Of a stretch of DNA of 62,653 nucleotides, positions 45,404 through 53,714 are shown piece after piece. Source of the stretch: Planctomycetota bacterium (GTDB lineage: Bacteria; Planctomycetota; Planctomycetia; Pirellulales; Pirellulaceae). The notes beneath the pieces are model-generated. The model saw only the letters and a program-made list of their open reading frames with translations, did no database searches and was not told the DNA's origin. The stretch covers positions 1-62,653 of the forward strand of contig JAJDEH010000129.1 in the NCBI GenBank assembly GCA_029259935.1, given 5' to 3'. The translations under genes were made by a program, and so were the position numbers. The first letter of the stretch is position 1. Each line of letters begins with the position of its first letter.

Positions 45404-46729
45404 ATGAGCCGCCACGTCGTCTTTCTTTCGATACCCGGACTGCGAGAGCAGGATCTGCAATTCATGCCGCGACTTTCCGCGTTGATGGCGTCCGGCGGCC
45501 GCAGCACTTTAACGCCCAGTTTTCCGTGTGTCACTTGGCCGGTTCAAGCGAACATGCTGACCGGCAAGCTGCCGCGCGACCATGGTGTTGTCGCCAATGG
45601 CTTTTATTGGCGCGACGAACAAAAAGTCGAAATGTGGACGGCCTGGAACGAGAAGATTACCGCCCCGCAGATCTGGGATGAATTGCACCAGCGCGATTCG
45701 AAGCTCACCTCCGCCGTTTGGTTCCCCATGCTCAGCAAAGGCTGCGGCGCCGACTATATCTGCATGCCCGCGCCGATTCACAAGCCGGACGGATCCGAAG
45801 ATCTGTGGTGCTACACGCGGCCACAGGAATTCTACGGCGAACTGCTAGAGCAGCTTGGGCATTTTCCGCTCAAGCACTTTTGGGGCCCGCTGGCGCATAT
45901 CAAATCAACGGCCTGGATCATCGATTCGGCCGTTGTCGCCGCGACCAAGTATCAGCCCAACTTTTTCCATCTCTACTTGCCGCACTTGGACTATGCCGCG
46001 CAGAAACTGGGGCCTGATTCGGAAGCGGCGGAAGCGGCGCTTCCCGAATTGGATAACGTCGTCGGCAAGCTGGTCGATGGGTTCACCGGCTGTTATGGAG
46101 ACGCCAATCTGCTGTGGCTTGCCGGCAGCGAATATGTGATTACGGCCGTTGACCATGTTTCTTTTCCCAATCGCATATTGCGTGAGGCGGGACTCTTGCG
46201 TGTCACCGAACAAGACGACGGCGAGCATCTCGATTTGGCGGGCAGCGATGCGTGGGCTTTGGTCGACCATCAGTTTTCTCACGTCTTTGTAAAGAATGCC
46301 GACGATCAAGTCGCCGCGCGCGTGGCGGAGTTGTTTCAAGCAGCCGGGGGAATTGCCGAAGTCTTGGTCGGCAACGATCGCCAGAAGTACCACATGGATC
46401 ATGAGCGATCAGGCGAGGTGATCCTCGTGTCCAACGCCGACAGTTGGCAAGCCTACTATTGGTGGCTCGACGATTCCAAGGCGCCGGGCTTTGCCCGCAC
46501 CGTGGATATCCATCGCAAACCGGGCTATGACCCGGTCGAGCTGCATTTCGACATGGCGACCAAGAGCATTCCGCTGGACGCGTCGCTAGTCCAAGGTTCC
46601 CACGGAGCCCCCGCCGTCGATCCATCGCAACGGGGCGTCTTGCTTGCATCGCGGAGCGGAATTCTGACCAGCGACGAAATGAGTGACATTGACATCGCGG
46701 GACTAGTACTTGGAAACGTTGACGGCTGA
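45404..46729 (+). CDS. Alkaline-phosphatase-superfamily protein (phosphodiesterase/pyrophosphatase type)
   Basis: 441 residues without signal peptide. The type I phosphodiesterase/nucleotide pyrophosphatase fold is seen in TPSFPCVTWPVQANMLTG (T nucleophile), RDHGVVANGFYW and FFHLYLPHLDYAAQKLG. The first metal aspartate (usually xIDGL) reads SIPGL, and the SDHG site reads GSEYVI, so some metal ligands are missing. A late SLVQGSHGAPAVDP may supply one ligand. Phosphodiesterase activity is therefore uncertain. Two direct repeats lie just upstream. Confidence 0.75.
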   Translation: MSRHVVFLSIPGLREQDLQFMPRLSALMASGGRSTLTPSFPCVTWPVQANMLTGKLPRDHGVVANGFYWRDEQKVEMWTAWNEKITAPQIWDELHQRDSKLTSAVWFPMLSKGCGADYICMPAPIHKPDGSEDLWCYTRPQEFYGELLEQLGHFPLKHFWGPLAHIKSTAWIIDSAVVAATKYQPNFFHLYLPHLDYAAQKLGPDSEAAEAALPELDNVVGKLVDGFTGCYGDANLLWLAGSEYVITAVDHVSFPNRILREAGLLRVTEQDDGEHLDLAGSDAWALVDHQFSHVFVKNADDQVAARVAELFQAAGGIAEVLVGNDRQKYHMDHERSGEVILVSNADSWQAYYWWLDDSKAPGFARTVDIHRKPGYDPVELHFDMATKSIPLDASLVQGSHGAPAVDPSQRGVLLASRSGILTSDEMSDIDIAGLVLGNVDG

Positions 46730-46750
46730 CGGTCGCCGCGAAGTTTTTTC

Positions 46751-46773
46751 ACCTTGCCGGCAAAGGGCAAGGT
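46751..46773 (+). terminator. Weak hairpin after the phosphodiesterase-like gene
   Basis: ACCTTGCC pairs with GGCAAGGT around 7 bases, 21 bases past the stop. No T run follows on the plus strand, so termination is uncertain. Confidence 0.35.
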
Positions 46774-46796
46774 CGCTTGATTGCCGATCCCAAACT

Positions 46797-46852
46797 TTTC
46801 CTAGGCAACATCGGAATCGCGTGCGAATACCGCCAGCAACTCGCCTAGGAAA
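46797..46852. promoter_or_regulatory. Inverted repeat upstream of the sigma54 activator gene
   Basis: TTTCCTAGGC (46797-46806) is exactly mirrored by GCCTAGGAAA (46843-46852). It is 85-140 bases upstream of the activator start. Possibly a control element or a small palindromic repeat. Confidence 0.35.
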
Positions 46853-46936
46853 CTCGCTTACGATCAGAGATTCAGTTAGCATTGGTTCACTCTGATCCGG
46901 AGAAACAAAATCGTCACCCTTTTACGCGAGTCGCGA

Positions 46937-48523
46937 ATGTCCGCCGCCGATGCGCAGAACGAACTGCTGAGAAGCCTCGTCGAGGGGACGGCGGCCGATT
47001 CGGGAGGCGAGTTTTTTCAGTCGCTCGTCAAACACTTGGCCACGGCGCTCGACGTGCGATTTGCCTTTGTGGCGGAATTTGCTGATTCGTCGACCACGGT
47101 GCGCACACTGGCGTTTTGGTCGGACGACCATATTAGAAACAACTTCGAGTATGAGTTGGCGGGGACGCCCTGCGAAGAGGTCGTGCGCGGTGACATCTGC
47201 CATCACCCGGACAACGTCGCGCGGGGTTTTCCCGAGGATGCCCAGTTGGCGGAATTGCATGTCTCCAGCTATCTGGGCGTGCCGCTGTGTGACGAAGACG
47301 GCGCGGTTCTTGGCCATCTGGCGGTCATGGACGATCGGCCGATGCCTGAAGAACCACGAAACCTGGCCGTGTTCCGTATCTTCGCCACGCGTGTGCGCAC
47401 GGAAATGCTCCGGCTGCGGGCCGAGAAACGACTGGAACAGGCCAACATGCGTCTTGAGCAGCAGGTTGCCGAGCGAACACAAGAACTGCGCGAGGCGTTG
47501 GACGAAGTCCAAGAATTGAAAAATCGTCTGCAGGCGGAAAACCTCTACCTGCAAGACGAAATCAAGGTCGAACATAATTTTGAGGAGATCATTGGCAGTA
47601 CTTCGACGTTGAGAGCCGTTCTCGGGCAAGTCGAGCAGGTCGCGTCCACGACGGCTACCGTCTTGATTCTGGGCGAATCGGGAACGGGCAAGGAACTCTT
47701 GGCTCGCGCGATTCACAACCTGAGCGACCGGCGCGATCGGCCGTTGGTCAAGGTCAATTGCGCGGCCCTGCCCACCAATCTGATTGAGAGTGAATTGTTT
47801 GGGCACGAAAAGGGATCGTTTACCGGAGCATTCGCCCAAAGGATCGGACGCTTTGAACTGGCCCACGGCGGAACCATCTTCCTGGACGAGATCGGCGAAC
47901 TTCCGCTGGAAGTGCAGGTCAAGCTACTGCGGGTACTGCAAGAGCAAGAATTCGAACGCGTTGGCGGCGTGCAGACGATTCGTGTTGATGCGCGGGTGAT
48001 CGCCGCCACCAATCGGAATCTCAAGCAGGCGACGGCCAATGGCGAATTTCGAGAAGACCTGTTCTATCGCCTCAACGTCTTTCCCGTTGCGCTACCGCCG
48101 CTGCGTTCACGGAAAGACGACATTCCGCTGCTTGTGCGCGCGTTCACCGGGCGGCTGGCCAAGCAACTCGGCAAGACGATCGAATCGGTACCGCACGACG
48201 TGATCGAAGCACTTCAAGCCTACTCCTGGCCCGGCAACATCCGGGAACTTCAAAATGTCATCGAGCGGGCGGTGATCGTCGCGCGGGGCAACGTTCTGTA
48301 CGTGGACGATCCCTTGGACACGCCAGCAACAGAAACCGCCTCATTGCAGCACGTGAAGTCGACGCTCGAAGAGGTCGAACGGCGTCACATTCTGCGGACG
48401 CTTGAAGAAAGCAACTGGAAGATCAGTGGCGATGGCGGCACGGCCGAGGCCTTGGGCCTCAACCCCAGCACGCTTCGGGCCCGCATGCGCAAATTGGGAA
48501 TCAAGCGGGCTGACCCGTCATAG
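46937..48523 (+). CDS. Sigma54-dependent activator, GAF-AAA-Fis (NorR/FhlA-like)
   Basis: 528 residues. Parts in order: a GAF domain (about 15-155, with [11 protein letters not shown] and [20 protein letters not shown]), a coiled coil (160-210), the AAA+ domain (215-445; Walker A GESGTGKE 246-253, GSFTGA 293-298 for sigma54 contact, DEIGE 317-321) and a Fis-type helix-turn-helix (about 480-525). GAF sensing of a small molecule with this order is typical of NorR and FhlA. It lies directly upstream of a -24/-12 promoter and two cytochrome P460 genes, its likely target. No receiver domain, so it responds to a ligand rather than to a kinase. Confidence 0.92.
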   Translation: MSAADAQNELLRSLVEGTAADSGGEFFQSLVKHLATALDVRFAFVAEFADSSTTVRTLAFWSDDHIRNNFEYELAGTPCEEVVRGDICHHPDNVARGFPEDAQLAELHVSSYLGVPLCDEDGAVLGHLAVMDDRPMPEEPRNLAVFRIFATRVRTEMLRLRAEKRLEQANMRLEQQVAERTQELREALDEVQELKNRLQAENLYLQDEIKVEHNFEEIIGSTSTLRAVLGQVEQVASTTATVLILGESGTGKELLARAIHNLSDRRDRPLVKVNCAALPTNLIESELFGHEKGSFTGAFAQRIGRFELAHGGTIFLDEIGELPLEVQVKLLRVLQEQEFERVGGVQTIRVDARVIAATNRNLKQATANGEFREDLFYRLNVFPVALPPLRSRKDDIPLLVRAFTGRLAKQLGKTIESVPHDVIEALQAYSWPGNIRELQNVIERAVIVARGNVLYVDDPLDTPATETASLQHVKSTLEEVERRHILRTLEESNWKISGDGGTAEALGLNPSTLRARMRKLGIKRADPS

Positions 48524-48555
48524 AATTGATCGCGGATTATTCACGGTAGTTTACA

Positions 48556-48732
48556 AAATGGGACTGGCTCCGAGCAAAGTTTCGTTCGGCAGCGGATTTG
48601 AGGGTGATGGCTCGGTGCCTGTCCCATTTTTGTGAACGGCCTATTTTGGTGAGCCGTCAATAGTGGAACAGGCACCGAATCGCGTCCCCTAAACCGCTTC
48701 ACAAACACAATTAGCTCGGAGCCAGTCCCATT
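48556..48732. repeat. Two REP-like elements of the GGGACTGGCTCC/GGTGCCTGTCCC type
   Basis: AAAATGGGACTGGCTCCGAG (48556-48575) is mirrored, with two mismatches, by GCTCGGTGCCTGTCCCATTT (48610-48629). A second, inverted set follows: GGAACAGGCACCGA (48665-48678) and CTCGGAGCCAGTCCCATTA (48715-48733). The paired GGAGCCAGTCCC and GGTGCCTGTCCC arms are typical of a widespread family of repetitive extragenic palindromes. Confidence 0.75.
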
Positions 48733-48774
48733 ATTGGCTCCGGAGGTGAATATGTCGGGTTCGATAAGGCGCTC

Positions 48775-48824
48775 GCCATATTTGACAACTCGCGTCATAT
48801 TTGACGATTCAACTCGTCATATGC
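48775..48824. promoter_or_regulatory. Three spaced repeats, likely activator (enhancer) sites
   Basis: GCCATATTTGAC (48775-48786), GTCATATTTGAC (48794-48805) and a partial GTCATATG (48816-48823) lie 19-22 bases apart. The middle copy is a palindrome, GTCA-TATT-TGAC. They are 100-150 bases upstream of the -24/-12 promoter, the usual place for sigma54 enhancers. NorR of E. coli uses three GTCA-N3-TGAC sites, which is similar in half-site and number. Confidence 0.55.
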
Positions 48825-48923
48825 CGCAACCCGGCCAGAGTCGCACCTGACATCGCAGTTGCTGAACTGTCGGAATTCCCATCTTCTTCGCGTTCGCGCC
48901 AGCCGCTTCGCCAACTTCTCAGT

Positions 48924-48940
48924 TTGGCACGGCGTTCGCT
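48924..48940 (+). promoter_or_regulatory. Sigma54 (-24/-12) promoter of the P460 genes
   Basis: TTGGCACGGCGTTCGCT fits YTGGCACGrNNNTTGCW with one mismatch. The GG and GC doublets are 10 bases apart, as required. It is 93 bases before the first P460 start codon. Confidence 0.7.
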
Positions 48941-49033
48941 TTGGTAGCACCCTCGTGATTCGCAATTGGCGAGCGGAATTTGCGCGGGCACCGTAACCAA
49001 CAAAACAGCTTCTCAACCAGACGGAGGTAAAGC

Positions 49034-49675
49034 ATGAAACGTCGTCACCTCATTCCGACCGCCGTGGCCAGTTTGGCCGGCGTATTGGCCGTAACATTTT
49101 TCATTAGCGCGAACGCCACCACGCCGGGCGCGATCGCCGACGAGAAGCCGGCAGCCAAGCCGTCCTCGACAGCAAATAATTCGGAGGGCGAGTTTTCGCC
49201 GTACGTCGACAAGGATGGCAAAATCAGCTTACCCAAGGGTTACAAGCAGAAGTGGGCGCACCTGGGCGGATGGGCCGTCGCCAAGAAGCGAGGTGAAACG
49301 ATCCACGAAATGCATAGCGTTTATACGCAGCCCGCAACGATTGTCGCCTTCAACAAGACCGGAGAGTTTCCAGACGGCGCAGTCCTCGTGAAGGAAGTTC
49401 GCGAAGCCAAAGCTGACCGGCTCACGACGGGGCACTCCGCATGGTCCACGGACATCAAGATCTGGTTCGTGATGATCAAGGATCGCAAAGAGAGGTTCGC
49501 GGACAACGATCACTGGGGCGATGGCTGGGGTTGGGCCCTGTTCGAAGCCAAGGACCCAACTAAGAACGCCTCGGTCGGCTATGACACGACCTGCCTCGCT
49601 TGCCACTCGCCCGTGGAAGATAGCGACTGGGTCTACACCTACGGTTACCCGGCCCTGAAGAAACCCAAACCGTAG
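49034..49675 (+). CDS. Cytochrome P460 family protein, copy 1
   Basis: 213 residues, with GGAGG 7 bases before the ATG. The N-terminus has an export signal (PTAVASLAGVLAVTFFISAN). The family pattern HSVYTQPATIVAFNKTGEFP, then DGAVLVKEV, and the C-terminal haem site CLACH (187-191) match cytochrome P460/c'-beta. P460 oxidises hydroxylamine to NO or N2O using a lysine-crosslinked haem; c'-beta binds NO. I cannot tell the two apart from the sequence. Predicted first gene of the sigma54-controlled unit. Periplasmic. Confidence 0.85.
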   Translation: MKRRHLIPTAVASLAGVLAVTFFISANATTPGAIADEKPAAKPSSTANNSEGEFSPYVDKDGKISLPKGYKQKWAHLGGWAVAKKRGETIHEMHSVYTQPATIVAFNKTGEFPDGAVLVKEVREAKADRLTTGHSAWSTDIKIWFVMIKDRKERFADNDHWGDGWGWALFEAKDPTKNASVGYDTTCLACHSPVEDSDWVYTYGYPALKKPKP

Positions 49676-49775
49676 CGCCGCCACTCGATGATCGCGACCA
49701 GCGAAGCACCCAACCCGTAATCCCGCCAACTCGCTTGGCAACCGTTTCCATCTTTTTCCCAACTGGAGATACAGA

Positions 49776-50417
49776 ATGAACACGCTATCAATCAACATGA
49801 CGCGCCTTGGCCTGCTGCTCACCTTTCCCGCTGTCGTCGCCATCGCGCTGACGGTCGCCGGATGCAATTCAGACGCCGAGATTCAGGTTCAGGCCGCCGC
49901 CGAGGAAAAAGACCAGCCCAAGCCGTCGTCCGTGGTGACGTTTAGCGACGACGGCGAGTTGGAAAGGCCGACCGGCTATCGTAAATGGACGTACATCGGC
50001 ACGCCGGTGACGCCCCACGACATGAACGACGGCAAAGCCCCGTTTCCTGAGTTTCATAGTGTCTACATGAATCCCGACGCCTTCGACCATTACGAGGAGA
50101 CCGGCGAATTTCCCGACGGTACGGTGCTCGTGAAGGAATTGATCGACGTCGGCGACAAGGAAGCCAGCAGCGGAAACGGCTACTTCATGGGCGAGTTTGT
50201 TGGTCTTGAAGTTGCCATGAAAGACAAGGTTCGTTTCAAAGACGAGCCGGGAAACTGGGCCTACTTTAGTTTTGGCCACAAGTATCCGTTGAAGGAGATG
50301 GCCAAGGTGCAGCCAGCCGTAAGCTGCAACGAATGCCACGACGGCGAGGCCGACGACGACTGGGTGTTTACACAGTATTACCCGGTCCTGCGTGCCGCCA
50401 AGAACTCCGCGAAGTAG
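49776..50417 (+). CDS. Cytochrome P460 family lipoprotein, copy 2
   Basis: 213 residues, with GGAG 8 bases before the ATG. A lipobox TVAGC (cysteine 30) ends the signal, so this copy is membrane-tethered, unlike copy 1. It shares HSVYMNPDAF, ETGEFPDGTVLVKEL and the haem site CNECH (184-188) with copy 1, but overall identity is low, so the duplication is old. 100 bases separate it from copy 1, with no terminator between; both probably respond to the same promoter. Confidence 0.85.
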   Translation: MNTLSINMTRLGLLLTFPAVVAIALTVAGCNSDAEIQVQAAAEEKDQPKPSSVVTFSDDGELERPTGYRKWTYIGTPVTPHDMNDGKAPFPEFHSVYMNPDAFDHYEETGEFPDGTVLVKELIDVGDKEASSGNGYFMGEFVGLEVAMKDKVRFKDEPGNWAYFSFGHKYPLKEMAKVQPAVSCNECHDGEADDDWVFTQYYPVLRAAKNSAK

Positions 50418-50681
50418 CGACGTGGCGAATGGAAGATTTCACGTCAGCGGTCGCGGTCCGCGGTGAGAAAAAAACTTGGAATCTTGCCGGCTCGACGATG
50501 ACACCGGCTGGCGTTGGGTGCGTCCCTTTGGCGAATTGGGGCCACCCGGCGGCGGCCGACAATACTGGCGGTAGACTTCAAGCCCGCGAAATTTATAATG
50601 AGCCGTCTCGCGGAGTCCACGGCGCGACTTGCGGTTTGTTAGCCATTTCACGTTCTTACCCTTCTTCCAAAGGATGCTCAG

Positions 50682-51743
50682 GTGCCAGAAAAAGTTGTCA
50701 TTATCGGAAGCGGACCGGCCGGGTTTTCGGCGGCCATCTATGCGGCTCGAGCGAATCTTGACCCGCTGCTCTATGAAGGCACGGTCAAACCCGAAATGAT
50801 TCCGCTGGGCCAGTTGGCGTACACCACCGAGGTCGAGAACTACGCCGGCTTCCCGGCAGGCAATGTGCGGGCGTTCGTGGAAAGCGCCGTCGATAACGAC
50901 CGGCACTACAACCTGCCACCCGCTCCAGTTGGTCATGAGCGCGATGGACAACCTCACTATGCCGTCCAGGGCGTTGAGTTGATGGAACTGATGAAACAGC
51001 AGGCGCTGAACTTTGGCACGCGCGTGGTTGGCGACGACATTGTTGATGTCGATATCGACAGCCGCCCGCTGAAAGTCATCACGGCATCCGGAGAAACCAT
51101 CGAAACGCACACCGTCATCGTGGCCACCGGGGCTCGCGCGAACTACATCGGGCTGCCGTCCGAGGAAGAATATAAGAATCGCGGCGTCAGCGCCTGTGCC
51201 GTCTGCGACGGAGCCTTGCCGCTGTACCGAGGCGTGCCACTTGCGGTAGTCGGTGGTGGCGACTCGGCGGTCGAGGAAGCGACTTACTTGGCCAATTTGA
51301 AGAACGCCGCCACGATTTATTTGATTCACCGCCGCGACGCGTTGCGGGCCTCGAAGATCATGCAACAACGGGCGATCGAGCACGAGAAGATCGAGATCGT
51401 CTGGAATCATGTAGTCGACGAGGTGGTCGGCGACGATACGCGAGTCACCGGCCTGCGGCTCAAGAACACCGTGGACGATTCATCGCGCGACCTGGAAGTC
51501 GGCGGCATGTTTGTCGCGATTGGCCACACGCCGAATACTTCGTTCCTTTCAGGAAAACTGAAGATGAACGACAAAGGCTACATCCAATGGACCGCGCCGT
51601 TCCGCACGTACACCAGCGCGGAAGGTGTGTTCGCCGCCGGCGACGTGGCCGACGACTACTACCGCCAAGCGATCACGTCCGCGGGCACCGGCTGCATGGC
51701 CGCTCTGGACGCGGAACGATATCTGGCGGAACGGGATCTTTAA
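50682..51743 (+). CDS. trxB: Thioredoxin reductase with an extra loop
   Basis: 353 residues from a GTG at 50682, with AAAGGA 8 bases upstream. FAD motif [18 protein letters not shown], redox site CAVC (C172-C175) and NADPH motif [10 protein letters not shown] are normal. About 30 residues (60-95, [20 protein letters not shown] and on) are inserted after YAGFPAG compared with E. coli TrxB. It reduces thioredoxin with NADPH in the cytoplasm. 264 bases after the P460 genes; its own promoter is likely. Confidence 0.93.
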   Translation: MPEKVVIIGSGPAGFSAAIYAARANLDPLLYEGTVKPEMIPLGQLAYTTEVENYAGFPAGNVRAFVESAVDNDRHYNLPPAPVGHERDGQPHYAVQGVELMELMKQQALNFGTRVVGDDIVDVDIDSRPLKVITASGETIETHTVIVATGARANYIGLPSEEEYKNRGVSACAVCDGALPLYRGVPLAVVGGGDSAVEEATYLANLKNAATIYLIHRRDALRASKIMQQRAIEHEKIEIVWNHVVDEVVGDDTRVTGLRLKNTVDDSSRDLEVGGMFVAIGHTPNTSFLSGKLKMNDKGYIQWTAPFRTYTSAEGVFAAGDVADDYYRQAITSAGTGCMAALDAERYLAERDL

Positions 51744-51754
51744 AAAGCGGCTGT

Positions 51755-51782
51755 GTAGGGTGCGTGCTTGCACGCACCCTAC
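51755..51782. repeat. Perfect 13-base-pair palindrome between convergent genes
   Basis: GTAGGGTGCGTGC (51755-51767) and GCACGCACCCTAC (51770-51782) pair without mismatch around TT. It lies between the trxB stop and the convergent gene ending at 51793. No T run follows, so it is a REP-like hairpin that may end transcription both ways. Confidence 0.75.
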
Positions 51783-51792
51783 CTGGACTAAT

Positions 51793-52653
51793 TCAAAACG
51801 ATTCCAACTCGCCAGTTTTCCGGTCATCATCGGGCCTTTCCAAGCGATAGCCCATGAGGCGGAAACATCCGAGGACGAAACTTGTGGTGAGGCTCGCGCC
51901 AATTCCAAAGAAGAAAAGCATCTTCACAAGGTCCACCAGCCAATCGAGTGGTGCAATCATGCTGACCAACACGACCCGCACCAGGAAAGGGCCGACGCAG
52001 GTCGTGGCTACCAGAGGGGCCAGCCAAAGCCAAGGGCGTTTTTTAGATAGAGTCAGAAACAGACTCGGCAGAGTTACCGACGCCAAGAAGAGTGCCAACA
52101 CCCCCATTAGGCCAATCAGCGGCAGCCACTCGATCCTGATGTTATTCGGGAACTTGTCGGGCATCGATGACTTGACAATCACCAACAGAATCGAAATCCC
52201 GGTGATCAAGATGATCAGATGCTTCAGTCCGAATTGAGACCATTCTTCTTGGCGGGTGAGTTCGGTCGAGCTCTGAATTGTAATCCGCCGCATCGAGACG
52301 GCCCGCATGATCCATAATGGCATTTGCACGGACAGGAAACCCAACGTCGCGGCAATGATGGTGAGGATCGCGCCCTCGACCTTCATCCTGTCGTTATGAA
52401 TTTGTAATCCCGCCACATAGGCACACGAAAGCAAGACGAGCAGCCCGACGGTCGCCGGCAGGCGAACGACAACCGTGCTGGGACCCACTGCCGCCCAGAT
52501 GCCAAGCAACGCGACCTCGGCCACCAAAGCTCCACTGGCCATCATTGTCAACGGGTCAGACAGTTTCGGAAGCAGGGACGGACCTGCGAGATTTGCCATC
52601 ACCGCGAGCGTTACGAACGCGGTGAATGGGAGAATATTCAGCCCGGATTTCAT
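51793..52653 (-). CDS. Polytopic membrane protein, paralog A of a tandem pair
   Basis: 286 residues from the ATG at 52653 (MKSGLNILPF); the open frame reaches further upstream but there it overlaps the neighbouring gene. About seven hydrophobic spans. Conserved with paralog B are MANLAGPSL, LVAEVALLGIWAAVGPSTV, PLWIMRAVSMRRI, SQFGLKHLI, LFLTLSKKR and the C-terminal MGYRLERPDDDRKTG. FGLKHLI resembles the FSLRxL membrane segment of planctomycetes. No function known. Confidence 0.75.
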   Translation of the reverse strand: MKSGLNILPFTAFVTLAVMANLAGPSLLPKLSDPLTMMASGALVAEVALLGIWAAVGPSTVVVRLPATVGLLVLLSCAYVAGLQIHNDRMKVEGAILTIIAATLGFLSVQMPLWIMRAVSMRRITIQSSTELTRQEEWSQFGLKHLIILITGISILLVIVKSSMPDKFPNNIRIEWLPLIGLMGVLALFLASVTLPSLFLTLSKKRPWLWLAPLVATTCVGPFLVRVVLVSMIAPLDWLVDLVKMLFFFGIGASLTTSFVLGCFRLMGYRLERPDDDRKTGELESF

Positions 52654-52679
52654 GCGGGTATTCTCACATTCAAGGCCGT

Positions 52680-53564
52680 TCATTTCAAAACGGTTTCCAA
52701 CGCACCAGTTTTCCGATTCCCATCCGGTCTTTCCAAGCGATAGCCCATTAGGCGGCAACATCCCAGGACAAGACAGGTGGTCAAGCACGCGCCGATTCCG
52801 AACGAGAACAAGATTGTCACGAGTTGCCAAAAATCGGGTCCGGGACCGAACATACTGATCAACGCGAACAGCACAACGAACGGGCCGCCGCAGGTTGTGC
52901 CGACGAGGGGAATCAGCCAGAGCCAGACGCGTTTCTTGGATAAGGTCAGAAACAGGCATGGCAGGGTGACCGACGCCGAAAAGAGGGCGAAAACCGTCAG
53001 AATGCCAATCAATTGGAGCCAATCAGTGTTCGTGTTTTGCGCTGCGGCACTGGGTATCGAGGACTTGACAATCACCAACAGAATCGAAATCGCCGTGGTC
53101 CAACCGATCAGGTGTTTCAGACCGAACTGAGACCGTTCTTCTTGTGGACTGAGCGCGGTTGAACCCAGCAATGCGATCCGCTGCATCGAGACCGCCCGCA
53201 TGATCCATAAAGGTACTTGGACGGCCAAGAACCCAAGCGCCGCACCGACGATGACCACGATCGCGACCTCGACCGGCATCGCTGACTCCGGGATTTGTAG
53301 GCCAACCACGTAGGCGCAGGTAAGCAATACGAGTACACCGACGGTCACCGGCAAGCGAAAGATAACGGTACTCGGACCCACTGCTGACCAGATGCCAAGC
53401 AGGGCGACTTCGGCCACCAAGGCTCCAGTGGCCATCGCGGCCAGAATCTGGTTCGAATCCATCCGGAAGTTCATGTCCCAAAACAGGGACGGACCCGCGA
53501 GATTCGCAACCGCCGCGAGCGTTACGAACAAGACAAAAGGAAAATAGTGCAGCCTGGAACTCAT
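52680..53564 (-). CDS. Polytopic membrane protein, paralog B of a tandem pair
   Basis: 294 residues. Full-length homolog of the next gene (26 bases away, same strand), so the pair arose by tandem duplication and is probably one operon. It has the same seven or so spans, a slightly longer first loop (DMNFRMDSNQILAAM) and the same C-terminal MGYRLERPDGNRKTG. The conserved short basic tail may contact a cytoplasmic partner. No function known. Confidence 0.75.
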   Translation of the reverse strand: MSSRLHYFPFVLFVTLAAVANLAGPSLFWDMNFRMDSNQILAAMATGALVAEVALLGIWSAVGPSTVIFRLPVTVGVLVLLTCAYVVGLQIPESAMPVEVAIVVIVGAALGFLAVQVPLWIMRAVSMQRIALLGSTALSPQEERSQFGLKHLIGWTTAISILLVIVKSSIPSAAAQNTNTDWLQLIGILTVFALFSASVTLPCLFLTLSKKRVWLWLIPLVGTTCGGPFVVLFALISMFGPGPDFWQLVTILFSFGIGACLTTCLVLGCCRLMGYRLERPDGNRKTGALETVLK

Positions 53565-53714
53565 TCAGGTATTGTCGCATTCGAGGCGCGTTGGGAGAAG
53601 CTTTGCGGGCGAGAAACTGAATCAGCACCCGGTTTTGCTTCACGGCAACACGGACATCGTGAACCAGTTATAATCACTTGACAATTTGCCTTTCACTCTT
53701 GATTTAAGCAGGCC

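Larger units (their letters stand above)
48524..49033. other. Regulatory spacer between the activator and the P460 genes
   Basis: 510 bases without a gene. Left to right it holds a pair of REP-like palindromes (48556-48732), three spaced CATAT-containing repeats (48775-48824), and a -24/-12 promoter (48924-48940). All are listed separately. Confidence 0.7.

Noticed and set aside
53445..53470. tRNA T-arm-like GGTTCGAATCC
   Set aside because: It is inside a membrane protein gene and no cloverleaf can be drawn around it.
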